The notes beneath the pieces are model-generated. The model made no database searches. It was not told the DNA's origin and worked only from the letters and a program-made list of their open reading frames with translations. A DNA stretch of 25,693 nt from the NCBI GenBank assembly GCA_964516815.1, contig CAZEXK010000019.1, positions 1 to 25,693 on the forward strand, written 5' to 3'. The stretch is from CAIJNA01 sp964516815 (GTDB lineage: Bacteria; Campylobacterota; Campylobacteria; Campylobacterales; Arcobacteraceae). Shown in pieces: positions 1 to 7,612 of this stretch. Each line of letters starts with the position of its first letter. Position 1 is the stretch's first letter. A program made the translations under genes and the position numbers.

Positions 1-140
1 TAGTTTATTCACTGACCCCAGCTGGGAGAAGGTTGACGCCATTACTAAACGAAATGTTTTCTTGGGGTATTAGCTATGTAGAAGAATATGGTAAAATTAC
101 ATTTGAAGATCATTGTGATCCATATCCTCATAATAAATAA
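1..140 (+). CDS. HxlR-family transcriptional regulator, C-terminal fragment (5' end outside window)
   Basis: An open frame (first full codon at base 3) runs in from the window edge and stops with TAA at 138-140, giving about 45 residues. It begins V-Y-S-L-T-P-A-G-R-R-L and continues through E-M-F-S-W-G-I-S-Y. This matches the end of the winged-helix HxlR domain, where a YxLT-x-GxxL segment is followed by a helix with a conserved W-G/W pair. HxlR proteins are small DNA-binding regulators that often respond to aldehydes, quinones or redox stress. The inducing Cys near the N terminus, if present, lies outside the window, so nothing can be said about the signal. It is convergent with the NYN gene and only 2 nt from that gene's stop. 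The assignment rests on a short C-terminal segment. Confidence 0.7.
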   Translation, partial: VYSLTPAGRRLTPLLNEMFSWGISYVEEYGKITFEDHCDPYPHNK

Positions 141-142
141 TA

Positions 143-802
143 TTAGTATTTTGTACTTTTTATAAAAATATCATTTATATTGTCTTTTTTTATTTTAAAT
201 TCTTTAATAGAAGTTAATATTTCTAATAATGTTCCATTATAATTTTTTATAGAAAAAGAAGATGAATTTTGTAAATGATTCTCAATAGCACCTAAATATG
301 ACCATCCGTCATCAAGTTTAGTAGCATTTATGGCGCTTTTAAATATTTCTAAATCATTATTTGAAATAGTTTCTTTTTTGTCAAAGTAAAAAAAATTAGA
401 ACAAGAATTTTTAAAAGCTTCAGGTGTGTGCTTTTCACCAAAGCCATAAACAGGTAAATCATGAGTTCTAATTTCTTGTATTAAAGGAGCATAATCACTA
501 TCACTAGCAACTATACAAAACGCATCTGTTGTCTTTGAGTACAATATTTTCATAGTATCAACTACTAGTTTTATATCGCTTGCATTTTTGCCTTTTGTAT
601 AATCAAATTGTTGAACTGTTTGTATTGAGTGTTTTATAATTATTTGTTCCCAATTTTTTAAATTTCCTTTAGTCCAGTTTGCATAAGCAATTTTTCTTTT
701 TATAGTTCCAAACGTAGCTAATTGTGATATAACATTATCAATTTTTTTGTATGATACATTTTCAGCATCAATTAAAACAGTAATTCTATGTTGTTCATTC
801 AT
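143..802 (-). CDS. NYN-domain ribonuclease-like protein with C-terminal OST-HTH/LOTUS-type domain
   Basis: A 219-residue protein. Residues 6-135 form a NYN domain (PIN-like RNase fold, LabA/limkain-b1 group). The acidic residues expected at the metal-binding site are visible: D12 in L-I-D-A-E-N, D76 in K-G-K-N-A-S-D, and D101/D103 in A-S-D-S-D-Y. After a linker, residues about 160-205 (D-G-W-S-Y-L-G onward) resemble an OST-HTH/LOTUS winged helix, a proposed RNA-binding module often paired with bacterial NYN domains. It is therefore likely a cytoplasmic RNA-cleaving or RNA-binding protein; its substrate is unknown. Its ATG lies inside the last codons of murG (8-nt overlap), so it is the last gene of a bpt-murG-NYN run and is probably translationally coupled to murG. 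The domain call is confident and the biological role is not. Confidence 0.85.
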   Translation of the reverse strand: MNEQHRITVLIDAENVSYKKIDNVISQLATFGTIKRKIAYANWTKGNLKNWEQIIIKHSIQTVQQFDYTKGKNASDIKLVVDTMKILYSKTTDAFCIVASDSDYAPLIQEIRTHDLPVYGFGEKHTPEAFKNSCSNFFYFDKKETISNNDLEIFKSAINATKLDDGWSYLGAIENHLQNSSSFSIKNYNGTLLEILTSIKEFKIKKDNINDIFIKSTKY

Positions 803-1829
803 TATGTTCCTTATTTAGTATTTTTTTTACTATTTTTTTTATACCATTTTTCTTAATACTATGTATTAATGTTTGACTTATTCTTTGTATATCACACTGT
901 AGAATTTCATCTAAAGTATTTATAAACAATTGTTCTTGTGTTTTTAATATACATAAATCATCATCTAACAAAAATTTTGCATTGAAATATTGATGATTTG
1001 CTGCTGCAAATGGATATGGTACATAAAGTGCAGGTAGTCCTAAAGCACTTAATTCCCACAATGTACTAGCACCACTTCTACTTATTGCAAAATCTGCTTT
1101 ATTCATATATGTTAGTATATCTTTACTGAAGCTAAAAACTTCAACATCTATATTTTCTTTTTTATATTGTTCTTTAACTCTAAGGAAATCTTTTTTTCCA
1201 GTTTGATGTATGATATTTATATTTTTTTGTTTTAATACAGGAGCTATTTTTAATGCAAAATTATTTATTGCTACTGCACCTTGTGAACCACCTAAAAATA
1301 TTATAGTTTTTATTTCTTTTCTTATTCTTTGATGTTCAAAAAATATTTCATTTATTGGATAATCTTTGATTTGTGAGTTTTTATCATAAGATGAAAATAC
1401 CTCTTTAGCAAATTTTGCAGTAATTGAGTTTAGTTTTCCTACAACTGAATTTTGTTCATGTATATATAATTTACTTTTTGAAAAAATACTAGCAAAAGAC
1501 GCAGCAGCAGCAGAAAATCCACCAACACTTATAACATTTTTAATATTATATTTATACAAAATTCCAATAGAAATTAACATGGCTTTAAAAATTTTAAAAA
1601 GAGATTTAATTTTTCCAATTTTTCCCTGATTTACTACTCCTTGGGTATCTAAAAAATAACATTTCTTTATTTTTTCATCATTTTCAAACCAATCTCTATC
1701 AGCACCCTTTCTTGAACCTATAAAAATTACCTCATAGCCTTGATCATAAAATTCATGTATAAAAGATCTAGCAACACTTAAATGTCCACCTGTACCACCA
1801 CCTGTTACTATTATAATATTATTTTTCAT
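795..1829 (-). CDS. murG: UDP-N-acetylglucosamine--N-acetylmuramyl-(pentapeptide) pyrophosphoryl-undecaprenol GlcNAc transferase MurG
   Basis: A 344-residue GT-B glycosyltransferase that adds GlcNAc to lipid I to make lipid II on the inner face of the cytoplasmic membrane. The N-terminal glycine-rich loop is T-G-G-G-T-G-G-H at residues 9-16. It is followed by S-V-A-R-S-F instead of the common P-A-L-A pattern. The second Rossmann domain has L-G-G-S-Q-G-A and the UDP-GlcNAc-binding segment S-R-S-G-A-S-T-L-W-E with P-Y-P-F-A-A-A-N-H-Q. I chose the ATG at 1829 over the one at 1853 because the first eight codons of the longer frame fall inside bpt and add no family sequence, and GGGA sits 6 nt before 1829. 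It overlaps bpt by 11 nt and the NYN gene by 8 nt, so the three are probably one transcript. Confidence 0.96.
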   Translation of the reverse strand: MKNNIIIVTGGGTGGHLSVARSFIHEFYDQGYEVIFIGSRKGADRDWFENDEKIKKCYFLDTQGVVNQGKIGKIKSLFKIFKAMLISIGILYKYNIKNVISVGGFSAAAASFASIFSKSKLYIHEQNSVVGKLNSITAKFAKEVFSSYDKNSQIKDYPINEIFFEHQRIRKEIKTIIFLGGSQGAVAINNFALKIAPVLKQKNINIIHQTGKKDFLRVKEQYKKENIDVEVFSFSKDILTYMNKADFAISRSGASTLWELSALGLPALYVPYPFAAANHQYFNAKFLLDDDLCILKTQEQLFINTLDEILQCDIQRISQTLIHSIKKNGIKKIVKKILNKEHNE

Positions 1830-2556
1830 ATTTTTCCCAAATACAAGGTTCATTTAGTTTTGGTCTATTTTGTAAAATATCAAAAGGTTGATAGTCTTCT
1901 TTATAGCCCATTGAAAAATGATCTTTTATCCAGTATCCTAAAAATAAATGCTCGATATTTGCTTGTTTTGCCATAGATATTTGTGTAATAATTGAGTACT
2001 TACCCAATGACCTTTTTTCATAATCGTGATCATAAAAACAATATACACTTGACATACAATCTTTTGTAATATCACACAAGGCAACAGCTATTAATTTGTC
2101 ATTTAAAAAATATAAAATTTCTTTTCCAAATTCTCCTGCACCATCTACATATGAAGCTTTATATTCACTAGGCTCAATTAGATTATCGTTCCAATTTTTT
2201 TTATTTTTCATGTGTTTATGATATTTATTAAATAGACTTATGTGATCTATACTCAAACTTGGTTTTTGTACATATATATCTAAGTCTTTATTTTTTGAAA
2301 AAAGCCGTTTTTGACTTTTTGAGTATTTAAAATTATTTATATCAATTCTGATTGTTTTACATTCATTGCAATTTGCACACTCTGGTACAAAATGAACACG
2401 TCCAAATCTTCTCCAACCACGTTGTAGCATTAAAGAATAAGTATTTGTATCACATGATTGTATAAATTTATATCTTGTATCTGATTTTTTATCTTCAAAA
2501 TATGGACACTGCTTATTTTCTTCAAAAAATTCTGTTATATTATCTTGTTTTAACAT
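1819..2556 (-). CDS. bpt: Aspartate/glutamate leucyltransferase (Bpt), N-degron pathway
   Basis: A 245-residue aminoacyl-tRNA-protein transferase of the Bpt/ATE1-like family. It transfers leucine from Leu-tRNA to proteins with N-terminal Asp or Glu, tagging them for ClpS-ClpAP degradation in the cytoplasm. Visible signatures are C-P-Y-F-E-D-K-K-S-D-T-R-Y near the N terminus and the block R-G-W-R-R-F-G-R-V-H-F followed by C-x2-C-x2-C-K (a cysteine cluster typical of the ATE N domain). The C-terminal GNAT-like half ends in L-G-Y-W-I...M-G-Y-K-x2-Y-Q-P. The gene is divergent from glnD. Its start has no Shine-Dalgarno, and a TATAAT box lies just 5 nt upstream, so the mRNA may be leaderless. A canonical arginyl (ATE) specificity is less likely, because bacterial members of this length are Bpt. 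Confidence 0.92.
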   Translation of the reverse strand: MLKQDNITEFFEENKQCPYFEDKKSDTRYKFIQSCDTNTYSLMLQRGWRRFGRVHFVPECANCNECKTIRIDINNFKYSKSQKRLFSKNKDLDIYVQKPSLSIDHISLFNKYHKHMKNKKNWNDNLIEPSEYKASYVDGAGEFGKEILYFLNDKLIAVALCDITKDCMSSVYCFYDHDYEKRSLGKYSIITQISMAKQANIEHLFLGYWIKDHFSMGYKEDYQPFDILQNRPKLNEPCIWEKYEK

Positions 2557-2561
2557 TACTT

Positions 2562-2583
2562 ATTATATCAAAAGTGTTATAAT
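2562..2583. promoter_or_regulatory. Divergent overlapping promoters of bpt (minus) and glnD leader (plus)
   Basis: Two perfect TATAAT -10 boxes lie back to back: 2562-2567 reading toward bpt and 2578-2583 reading toward glnD. The upstream element of each promoter would overlap the other's -10 region, so polymerase binding is likely to be mutually exclusive. The plus-strand box predicts a start near 2590, followed by AAGGAA at about 2601-2606. Confidence 0.6.
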
Positions 2584-2613
2584 ATATTTGAATAAATTAT
2601 AAGGAATTATTAA

Positions 2614-2655
2614 ATGCATTATATATCATATATATTTAATATATATTTTTTATGA
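2614..2655 (+). CDS. 13-codon leader ORF coupled to glnD
   Basis: ATG at 2614 is preceded by a good Shine-Dalgarno (AAGGAA, 2601-2606) and a TATAAT promoter. It encodes MHYISYIFNIYFL and stops with TGA at 2653-2655. The stop overlaps the glnD ATG (2652-2654) in an ATGA arrangement. glnD itself has no Shine-Dalgarno, only AT-rich sequence. The simplest reading is that ribosomes load at the leader and re-initiate on glnD. The peptide is rich in Tyr, Ile and Phe and hydrophobic. Whether the product has any function of its own is unknown. Confidence 0.55.
   Translation: MHYISYIFNIYFL
2629..2645. promoter_or_regulatory. Operator-like palindrome in the glnD leader (degenerate copy of the amtB/regulator palindrome)
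   Basis: TATATATTTAATATATA has 7-bp perfect arms around a 3-nt centre (8-bp arms with the flanking A and T). It matches the reverse complement of the 17-mer at 9194-9210 and 10673-10689 at 15 of 17 positions, differing only at the symmetric positions 2 and 16. It ends 6 nt before the glnD ATG, inside the leader ORF. Because it is pure A/T in AT-rich DNA, chance is a real alternative. Confidence 0.3.
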
Positions 2656-5198
2656 CAAATTTAAATATAAAAATAGAAAACTTGATACAAGAAAATGCAG
2701 ATGATTTTCTAATAGCCAAAGAAATCAAATATGAAATTAAATCTTACCTTGAAAGCTTGAATGATATATTTAATACAACACAAGGTAAAATTTTTTTTTT
2801 AAAACATACTAAAAAAATAGATGGTTTTATAAAGATTATTTATAAGTATTTGTTGAGAAAACATTTTGGAAATTATATTCCTTTTTCAAATTCCATTCCA
2901 ATAACTCTAATAGCTATTGGTTCTTATGGTAGAGAACAATTGTGTGTGTACAGCGATATTGATATTCTACTTTTGTATAAAGAAGTGCCAGGATACAATA
3001 TAAAAGCACTAATGCAAGAATTTATGACAATTGCTTGGGATAGCGGTTTACAATTGGGTTCTAGAGTACATGAAGTTGATGATATTGAAAAAGAAGTTAG
3101 AGATGATATTACTATTAAAACTTCAATTTTAGAATCAAGAATGATTTATGGTTCTAATACTTTATGGTTAGACTTTACTTATAAATTGCAAAATATAAGA
3201 AAATATAAACAAAAAGAATTTATATTAGAAAAACTAGAAGAACATAAAAATAGACTAACAAAATATCCATTAAATATGCAAGCAAATATTAAAGATGGAT
3301 ATGGAGGACTAAGAGAATCAAATATGCTTTATTGGGTTGCTAATGTAACTTTTGGTGTTAATAATACTAGACAACTAATTGGTACTCATTTTACTGAAGA
3401 AGAATATAAGGCATATAGAATTGCTTTAGAATATATATTTAGAGTTAGAAATGCTCTACATTTATTGGCAAAAAAAAAATTAGATAGTATAAATTTTGAT
3501 ATTTTACCAGATCTTGCAAGTAAATTAGGATATATACATAGTCCTAGACATACTAAAGAAAGACAGTGTATGTCTAAACTATTTGCCTCATTGCATACTA
3601 TACATAATTTTTCAGCAAACATAGTGAAAAAAATAAGTAGAAAATACTTATTTGATGTAAAAAATATAAGTACATTGAGAAAATCTAGAATTTATAAAAA
3701 TTTATATGTGTGTGACAATAAAGTATACACTTCTTATAGTAGAAAAAGTATAAATCTTTTTGACCTTTTACTTGAACTAAATAAATTGCCTAAAAATATT
3801 AAATCATTTGATAATTCGTATACTTATTTTGCTAGAAATACTATTGTGCCAAATCAAAACAAACAAAAAATCAAACAAAAAATCAAACATTTATTAGAAA
3901 AAGAAAATTTATTTCCATTTTTAAGACTTTTTTATAATGCAAATTTATTTGTAAAAGTATTTCCTTTTACTAAAAAAATCATGAACCAACCCCAGTTTGA
4001 TGGTTATCATATACATCCCGTTGACATTCATACAATCAATTCACTAAAGCATTTAGTAAATATCAAAGATAAATTTGTATTAAATATTTTTAATCATTTA
4101 AGTAAAGAAGATAAAAGTTTATTAAATATTCTTACATTTTTTCATGATACTGGAAAAGGTAGAAATAAAGAACATTCCTTAGTTGGTGAACTTATTTATA
4201 AAAAATCTGGACTTGATATTGGAATAAGTAAAGAAAATATAGACATAGGAATAAAAGTTATAAGACAGCATAACCATATGTCATATGTAGCAACTACTCA
4301 AGATATTTTTTCTCAAAAAGTTATTTTAGCATTTACTGCTTTAATTGGTACAAAAAGAAATCTTGATATATTATACTGTTTAACTTATGCTGATATAAAC
4401 TCTGTTGGAAAAAGCATATATAACAATTCTCACTCTATATTGCTAAAAGACCTTTATTTAAACTGTTTAGATGCTTTTTTAAATACATCTTTATTAAAAG
4501 AAAGTGCAAGAAGAATCAAAAAAGAAAATGCAATTAAAAATAATATAAAATTTAAAAATCTAACAAAATCTATGCAAAAAAATATTTTAAATATTAAGTC
4601 AACGCAAGTATTTTTGATATACAAAGCTTCAAATATTATTGATATTGCAGTTCAAAGTGAAAATGTAAAAAAAATAGATTATAAAATAAAAAATGAAAAA
4701 AACTTAATCATTCAAATCATAAGAGTCATACCTTTAAATTTAGGATATTTATTAGGTAAATTGAGCTTTTTAAATGTTAGTGCCATGCATATATTTAAAT
4801 TATATAATGAAAAAAAATATTTTGAAATCATATTTAGTGAAAATATTCAAAACAATGATATAAATTTTATAGAAGAAATAATAAAAAATTCTTTTGATAT
4901 GACAAAAGAATTTAATTTTAAAAAACCTATAATTTTAAAAGAAAATATTTTACTTGATTTAAATCATAGTGAAGAACTAATTCAAATTCAAATAAATGCA
5001 AAAGATCAAAAAGGATTATTTGGTTATGTTGCTACTATTTTGGATAAATACAATATAGAAATACGAAGCGCGAAAATAAATAGTAAAAATACAAAACATA
5101 GTAAAAATATAAGAATAAATGACTTAATATTAATTGAAAAAAATGGTAATTTTATAAAATATAAAGATAAAATATTAGATGATTTAAGTACTAGTTAA
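2652..5198 (+). CDS. glnD: Bifunctional uridylyltransferase/uridylyl-removing enzyme GlnD (PII sensor of glutamine)
   Basis: An 848-residue cytoplasmic glutamine sensor that adds UMP to, or removes it from, the PII protein GlnB. Domains in order: a nucleotidyltransferase with G90-S91-Y-G-R-E and the metal pair D102-x-D104; a GlnD-specific helical region; an HD hydrolase domain with H-P-V-D-I-H followed by H498-D499-T-G-K-G and a later R-Q-H-N-H-M-S; then two C-terminal ACT domains (about 690-740 and 775-848), which bind glutamine in the family. Length is normal. Its partner glnB lies 2.4 kb away on the other strand. The start overlaps the stop of the 13-codon leader ORF and lacks its own Shine-Dalgarno. 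A 12-nt tandem repeat near 3861-3888 gives a K-Q-K-I-K-Q-K-I-K linker. Its stop lies inside a hairpin. Confidence 0.96.
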   Translation: MTNLNIKIENLIQENADDFLIAKEIKYEIKSYLESLNDIFNTTQGKIFFLKHTKKIDGFIKIIYKYLLRKHFGNYIPFSNSIPITLIAIGSYGREQLCVYSDIDILLLYKEVPGYNIKALMQEFMTIAWDSGLQLGSRVHEVDDIEKEVRDDITIKTSILESRMIYGSNTLWLDFTYKLQNIRKYKQKEFILEKLEEHKNRLTKYPLNMQANIKDGYGGLRESNMLYWVANVTFGVNNTRQLIGTHFTEEEYKAYRIALEYIFRVRNALHLLAKKKLDSINFDILPDLASKLGYIHSPRHTKERQCMSKLFASLHTIHNFSANIVKKISRKYLFDVKNISTLRKSRIYKNLYVCDNKVYTSYSRKSINLFDLLLELNKLPKNIKSFDNSYTYFARNTIVPNQNKQKIKQKIKHLLEKENLFPFLRLFYNANLFVKVFPFTKKIMNQPQFDGYHIHPVDIHTINSLKHLVNIKDKFVLNIFNHLSKEDKSLLNILTFFHDTGKGRNKEHSLVGELIYKKSGLDIGISKENIDIGIKVIRQHNHMSYVATTQDIFSQKVILAFTALIGTKRNLDILYCLTYADINSVGKSIYNNSHSILLKDLYLNCLDAFLNTSLLKESARRIKKENAIKNNIKFKNLTKSMQKNILNIKSTQVFLIYKASNIIDIAVQSENVKKIDYKIKNEKNLIIQIIRVIPLNLGYLLGKLSFLNVSAMHIFKLYNEKKYFEIIFSENIQNNDINFIEEIIKNSFDMTKEFNFKKPIILKENILLDLNHSEELIQIQINAKDQKGLFGYVATILDKYNIEIRSAKINSKNTKHSKNIRINDLILIEKNGNFIKYKDKILDDLSTS

Positions 5199-5204
5199 AT
5201 CATC
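5178..5204. terminator. Hairpin between convergent glnD and DUF1338 gene
   Basis: A perfect 10-bp stem, GATGATTTAA/TTAAATCATC, closes a 7-nt loop. The glnD stop codon (5196-5198) lies in the right arm. Following bases on the plus strand are A/T-rich (ATTTATAAAA) without a long T run, so termination may be weak. Its position between convergent genes suits a bidirectional terminator. Confidence 0.5.
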
Positions 5205-5218
5205 ATTTATAAAAGAAT

Positions 5219-6016
5219 TTAAGAGTTATCTGTACTTTGAAAAATCAAATCAGCTGATTTTTCAATAAACCCATCATACAATTGTCCTTGTTTGTTTTCG
5301 TATCTTTGGGCGAATTCATAAAAACAAGAAGGTATACTATATACTCCTTCTTCAAACTCAATTTCAACGCTTTGCGCGATTGTTGAACTTTGTTCTAAAT
5401 ATTGTTTTGCTGAACCTTTAATTTCACCGTTTATATTATTTAATACATATGAATTATCTTTTAAAAAATTATTTACATCTATAATATTATCAAATTGTTC
5501 TAATTGGTTTATTAAAATAGTAAAATGGTTAGCAGTAAAACCAAATACATAAAACCATGCAGCATATTCACTTTTTTCATAAAGCATTTTATATGTTTTA
5601 TAAGAAACATCCCAATGTCTTTGTGAACTTGTAAGTGTATCACTTTGTAAGATAGAATTTGGCACTTGTTTTATAATCGAGCTTAATATATTTTGCACAT
5701 CAATAGAAAATTTTTTAACTTCAAGTTGACTTATAAAAGCTTTTGGATATGTTTTATTTTCATGTGAAAAATAATAGGCACTTAAATTTTTATTTTTAAA
5801 ATAATAATAATCTTTTTTAACATAACCTAATTTGATAAAAACACTTGCAAGAACATCTATATTACAAGAATCATAAGAAAGTGTTCTTAAAGCGATATGA
5901 TCGTTTACAATTTTAGTTTTTTGTGTATTTTGAAACAATGTATTTATTGTATGTGCTTGAGGCGCTAAAGATATGTATTTATTCCATAGAGTATTAAATA
6001 ATTTCTCAACTGTCAT
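5219..6016 (-). CDS. DUF1338-family protein (2-oxoadipate dioxygenase/decarboxylase-like, VOC fold)
   Basis: A 265-residue protein of the DUF1338 family, whose characterised member HglS/YdcJ is an Fe(II) dioxygenase that converts 2-oxoadipate to 2-hydroxyglutarate in lysine catabolism. Visible features are N-D-H40-I-A-L-R-T near the N terminus, F-T-A-N-H164-F-T in the middle, and I-P-S-C-F-Y-E234-F-A-Q-R-Y near the C terminus. These positions fit the two-His/one-carboxylate metal site of the family. The protein is shorter than HglS (over 400 residues), matching the compact DUF1338 subgroup, so the exact substrate is uncertain. It lies 39 bp downstream of exbD in the same direction and has its own AAAGGG ribosome site. 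It could be read through from the amtB operon or use its own promoter. Confidence 0.8.
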   Translation of the reverse strand: MTVEKLFNTLWNKYISLAPQAHTINTLFQNTQKTKIVNDHIALRTLSYDSCNIDVLASVFIKLGYVKKDYYYFKNKNLSAYYFSHENKTYPKAFISQLEVKKFSIDVQNILSSIIKQVPNSILQSDTLTSSQRHWDVSYKTYKMLYEKSEYAAWFYVFGFTANHFTILINQLEQFDNIIDVNNFLKDNSYVLNNINGEIKGSAKQYLEQSSTIAQSVEIEFEEGVYSIPSCFYEFAQRYENKQGQLYDGFIEKSADLIFQSTDNS

Positions 6017-6055
6017 AATATAGCCCTTTTAATAGAAATGATATAACTTATTTGA

Positions 6056-6445
6056 TTAAATTTTACTTGTTATAAAAGATATATTATTTAAATTATTTTT
6101 TTGTAACAAATCTAAGAGTTTAATTACTCTTTGATAAGGTACTTTCTTGTCAATATTTATCATAATTGATTGTTTTTTATCTTGTATATTTATCAATAAA
6201 GTTTGAAGCTTATTAAAACTAACAATTTTATTCATATACACTAAATTTTTTTCATTTAATTCTAATGAAATTTCTTTTTTACTAATTATTTTTGCGGCAC
6301 TTTTTGAGTTTGGTAGTTCTAAATTTAGTGTATATTTATCTTTTTTAAATGATGAAGTAATTATAAAAAATATTAAAAGTATAAATACAACATCAATAAG
6401 TGGAGTTAAGTCTAAGCTTAAATATTCTCGGCTTTTTCTTTTCAT
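6056..6445 (-). CDS. exbD: Biopolymer transporter ExbD (TonB energy-transduction complex)
   Basis: A 129-residue inner-membrane protein with one N-terminal transmembrane segment (about residues 14-33) and a periplasmic domain. The segment starts L-T-P-L-I-D18-V-V-F; D18 corresponds to the proton-carrying Asp of ExbD/TolR. ExbD dimers sit inside an ExbB pentamer and use the proton gradient to drive TonB. It lies 4 nt after exbB with no clear Shine-Dalgarno, so translation is probably coupled. TolR is the main alternative, but the adjacent tonB-type gene and the absence of tolB/pal favour ExbD. Confidence 0.9.
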   Translation of the reverse strand: MKRKSREYLSLDLTPLIDVVFILLIFFIITSSFKKDKYTLNLELPNSKSAAKIISKKEISLELNEKNLVYMNKIVSFNKLQTLLINIQDKKQSIMINIDKKVPYQRVIKLLDLLQKNNLNNISFITSKI

Positions 6446-6449
6446 ATTA

Positions 6450-6944
6450 TTATTTATCTAAAATTTTATTGTATATAAATAATTCATTTTTTTCTAATAT
6501 AGCAATATAATAATTATAAAATATATAATGAGGAATAGCAACTATTAATCCTACAACTGTTGTAATAAGTGCTAAAGAAATACTAGATGAAAATAAAGCA
6601 GGGTTATCTAAGCCAACTTTTGAAATAGTCTCAAAAGATAATAATATCCCAATAACAGTACCCAACAATCCAAGTAATGGAGCAATATTTGCGATAGTTT
6701 TAATAGTATTTAAACCAAATTCGTACTTATGTATCTCATTTTGTATTATAACTGTTATATATTTTTCATTTTTTTCATTTTTTTTAATATTTTTACTAAC
6801 ATTATCACAAATAGTGGACATATTATTTTTCATTTGAAAAATATTTATTATTTTTGTAATTATTAAAGTGAAACCTATTATGTTAATAAATAGTAAAATA
6901 TATACTATTATGCCACCTTGATTTATGTAATCTAAATAAGTCAT
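6450..6944 (-). CDS. exbB: MotA/TolQ/ExbB proton channel family protein ExbB
   Basis: About 164 residues, the small ExbB type common in Campylobacterota. There are three predicted membrane helices: one near the N terminus (about 10-35), one around residues 75-105 with T-I-A-N-I-A-P-L-L-G-L-L-G-T-V-I-G, which is the conserved TolQ/ExbB signature, and one near 118-145 with I-S-L-A-L-I-T-T-V-V-G. It forms the proton channel that powers TonB. The frame contains two ATGs, at 6950 (overlapping the tonB stop as ATGA) and at 6944. I prefer 6944 because GGAG (6951-6954) is 6 nt from it but directly abuts the first ATG. It is the second gene of tonB-exbB-exbD. Confidence 0.92.
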   Translation of the reverse strand: MTYLDYINQGGIIVYILLFINIIGFTLIITKIINIFQMKNNMSTICDNVSKNIKKNEKNEKYITVIIQNEIHKYEFGLNTIKTIANIAPLLGLLGTVIGILLSFETISKVGLDNPALFSSSISLALITTVVGLIVAIPHYIFYNYYIAILEKNELFIYNKILDK

Positions 6945-6946
6945 TG

Positions 6947-7612
6947 TCATCTCCGTATTAATTTGTATTCTACAAATATTTTAATTAGTGTTGGCTTTAA
7001 AGGTCTTGGATAATCACTATATGCTTCTTGTATAGTTTCAATAGTATTATCGTCAAGTAAAAAGTAACTAGAACTTTTATCAATTTTTAATGCACTTATA
7101 TTTCCATTTGGGTGTAATATAAACGATACCGCACTTATGCCACTTTGTTTTGCGTGTATGCTCATTTGAGGATATACTAAATATCTTTTTGTTAAATAAG
7201 CAATATCTTTTAAGTTTCCTATTAAAAATAATTTCGTTTGCTTATCAAAATTGTCAAACTTTTTACCATATAAGTCAATAAAAGATTGTGTAATAGGATC
7301 AATTATTTCTTCTTTTTTTATATTTTTTTGTCGTTTAGAAATGATTTTTCTTGCTTTTTTACTTTTTATGATTTCTTTTTTCTTAACAGAAGATTTGTTT
7401 TTTGTTGTTGTTTTTTGTTGTTTTTTCTTTGTACTTTTTTTGAATAATTTTACATGTTGTATTTGTATGTTTTTTGAGATATCATTATTAGCATTTTTTA
7501 TTATTTTAATATCACTATAGGATAAAAATAAATAGCTTATATAATGGATTAATAAGGCTAAAAAAAAAGCAATAATATATAAAAAAATATTTATATCAAA
7601 TTGCCTCTTCAT
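6947..7612 (-). CDS. tonB: TonB family protein (energy transducer) with lysine-rich linker
   Basis: A 221-residue protein with a single N-terminal membrane anchor (about residues 8-30). A long, very basic linker follows (K-K-K-Q-Q-K, K-S-S-V-K-K-K-E and similar, about 45-105), then a TonB C-terminal domain (about 130-221) with Y-P-Q-M-S near its start, S-F-I-L-H-P-N-G in the middle and Y-P-R-P-L-K-P near the end. The linker is lysine-rich, unlike the Pro-rich linker of E. coli TonB. TonB spans the periplasm and opens outer-membrane receptors. Its ATG is inside the last codons of glnB (17-nt overlap) and its stop overlaps exbB, so translation is closely linked to glnB. No TonB-dependent receptor gene is present in this window. 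Confidence 0.85.
   Translation of the reverse strand: MKRQFDINIFLYIIAFFLALLIHYISYLFLSYSDIKIIKNANNDISKNIQIQHVKLFKKSTKKKQQKTTTKNKSSVKKKEIIKSKKARKIISKRQKNIKKEEIIDPITQSFIDLYGKKFDNFDKQTKLFLIGNLKDIAYLTKRYLVYPQMSIHAKQSGISAVSFILHPNGNISALKIDKSSSYFLLDDNTIETIQEAYSDYPRPLKPTLIKIFVEYKLIRR

Noticed and set aside
1830..1853. Longer N terminus for MurG from the ATG at 1853
   Set aside because: The extra eight residues lie inside bpt and precede the conserved nucleotide-binding start; the ATG at 1829 has a better ribosome site.
3861..3888. 12-nt tandem repeat in glnD giving K-Q-K-I-K-Q-K-I-K
   Set aside because: Only two units in a lysine-rich part of the protein; too short to be more than local slippage.
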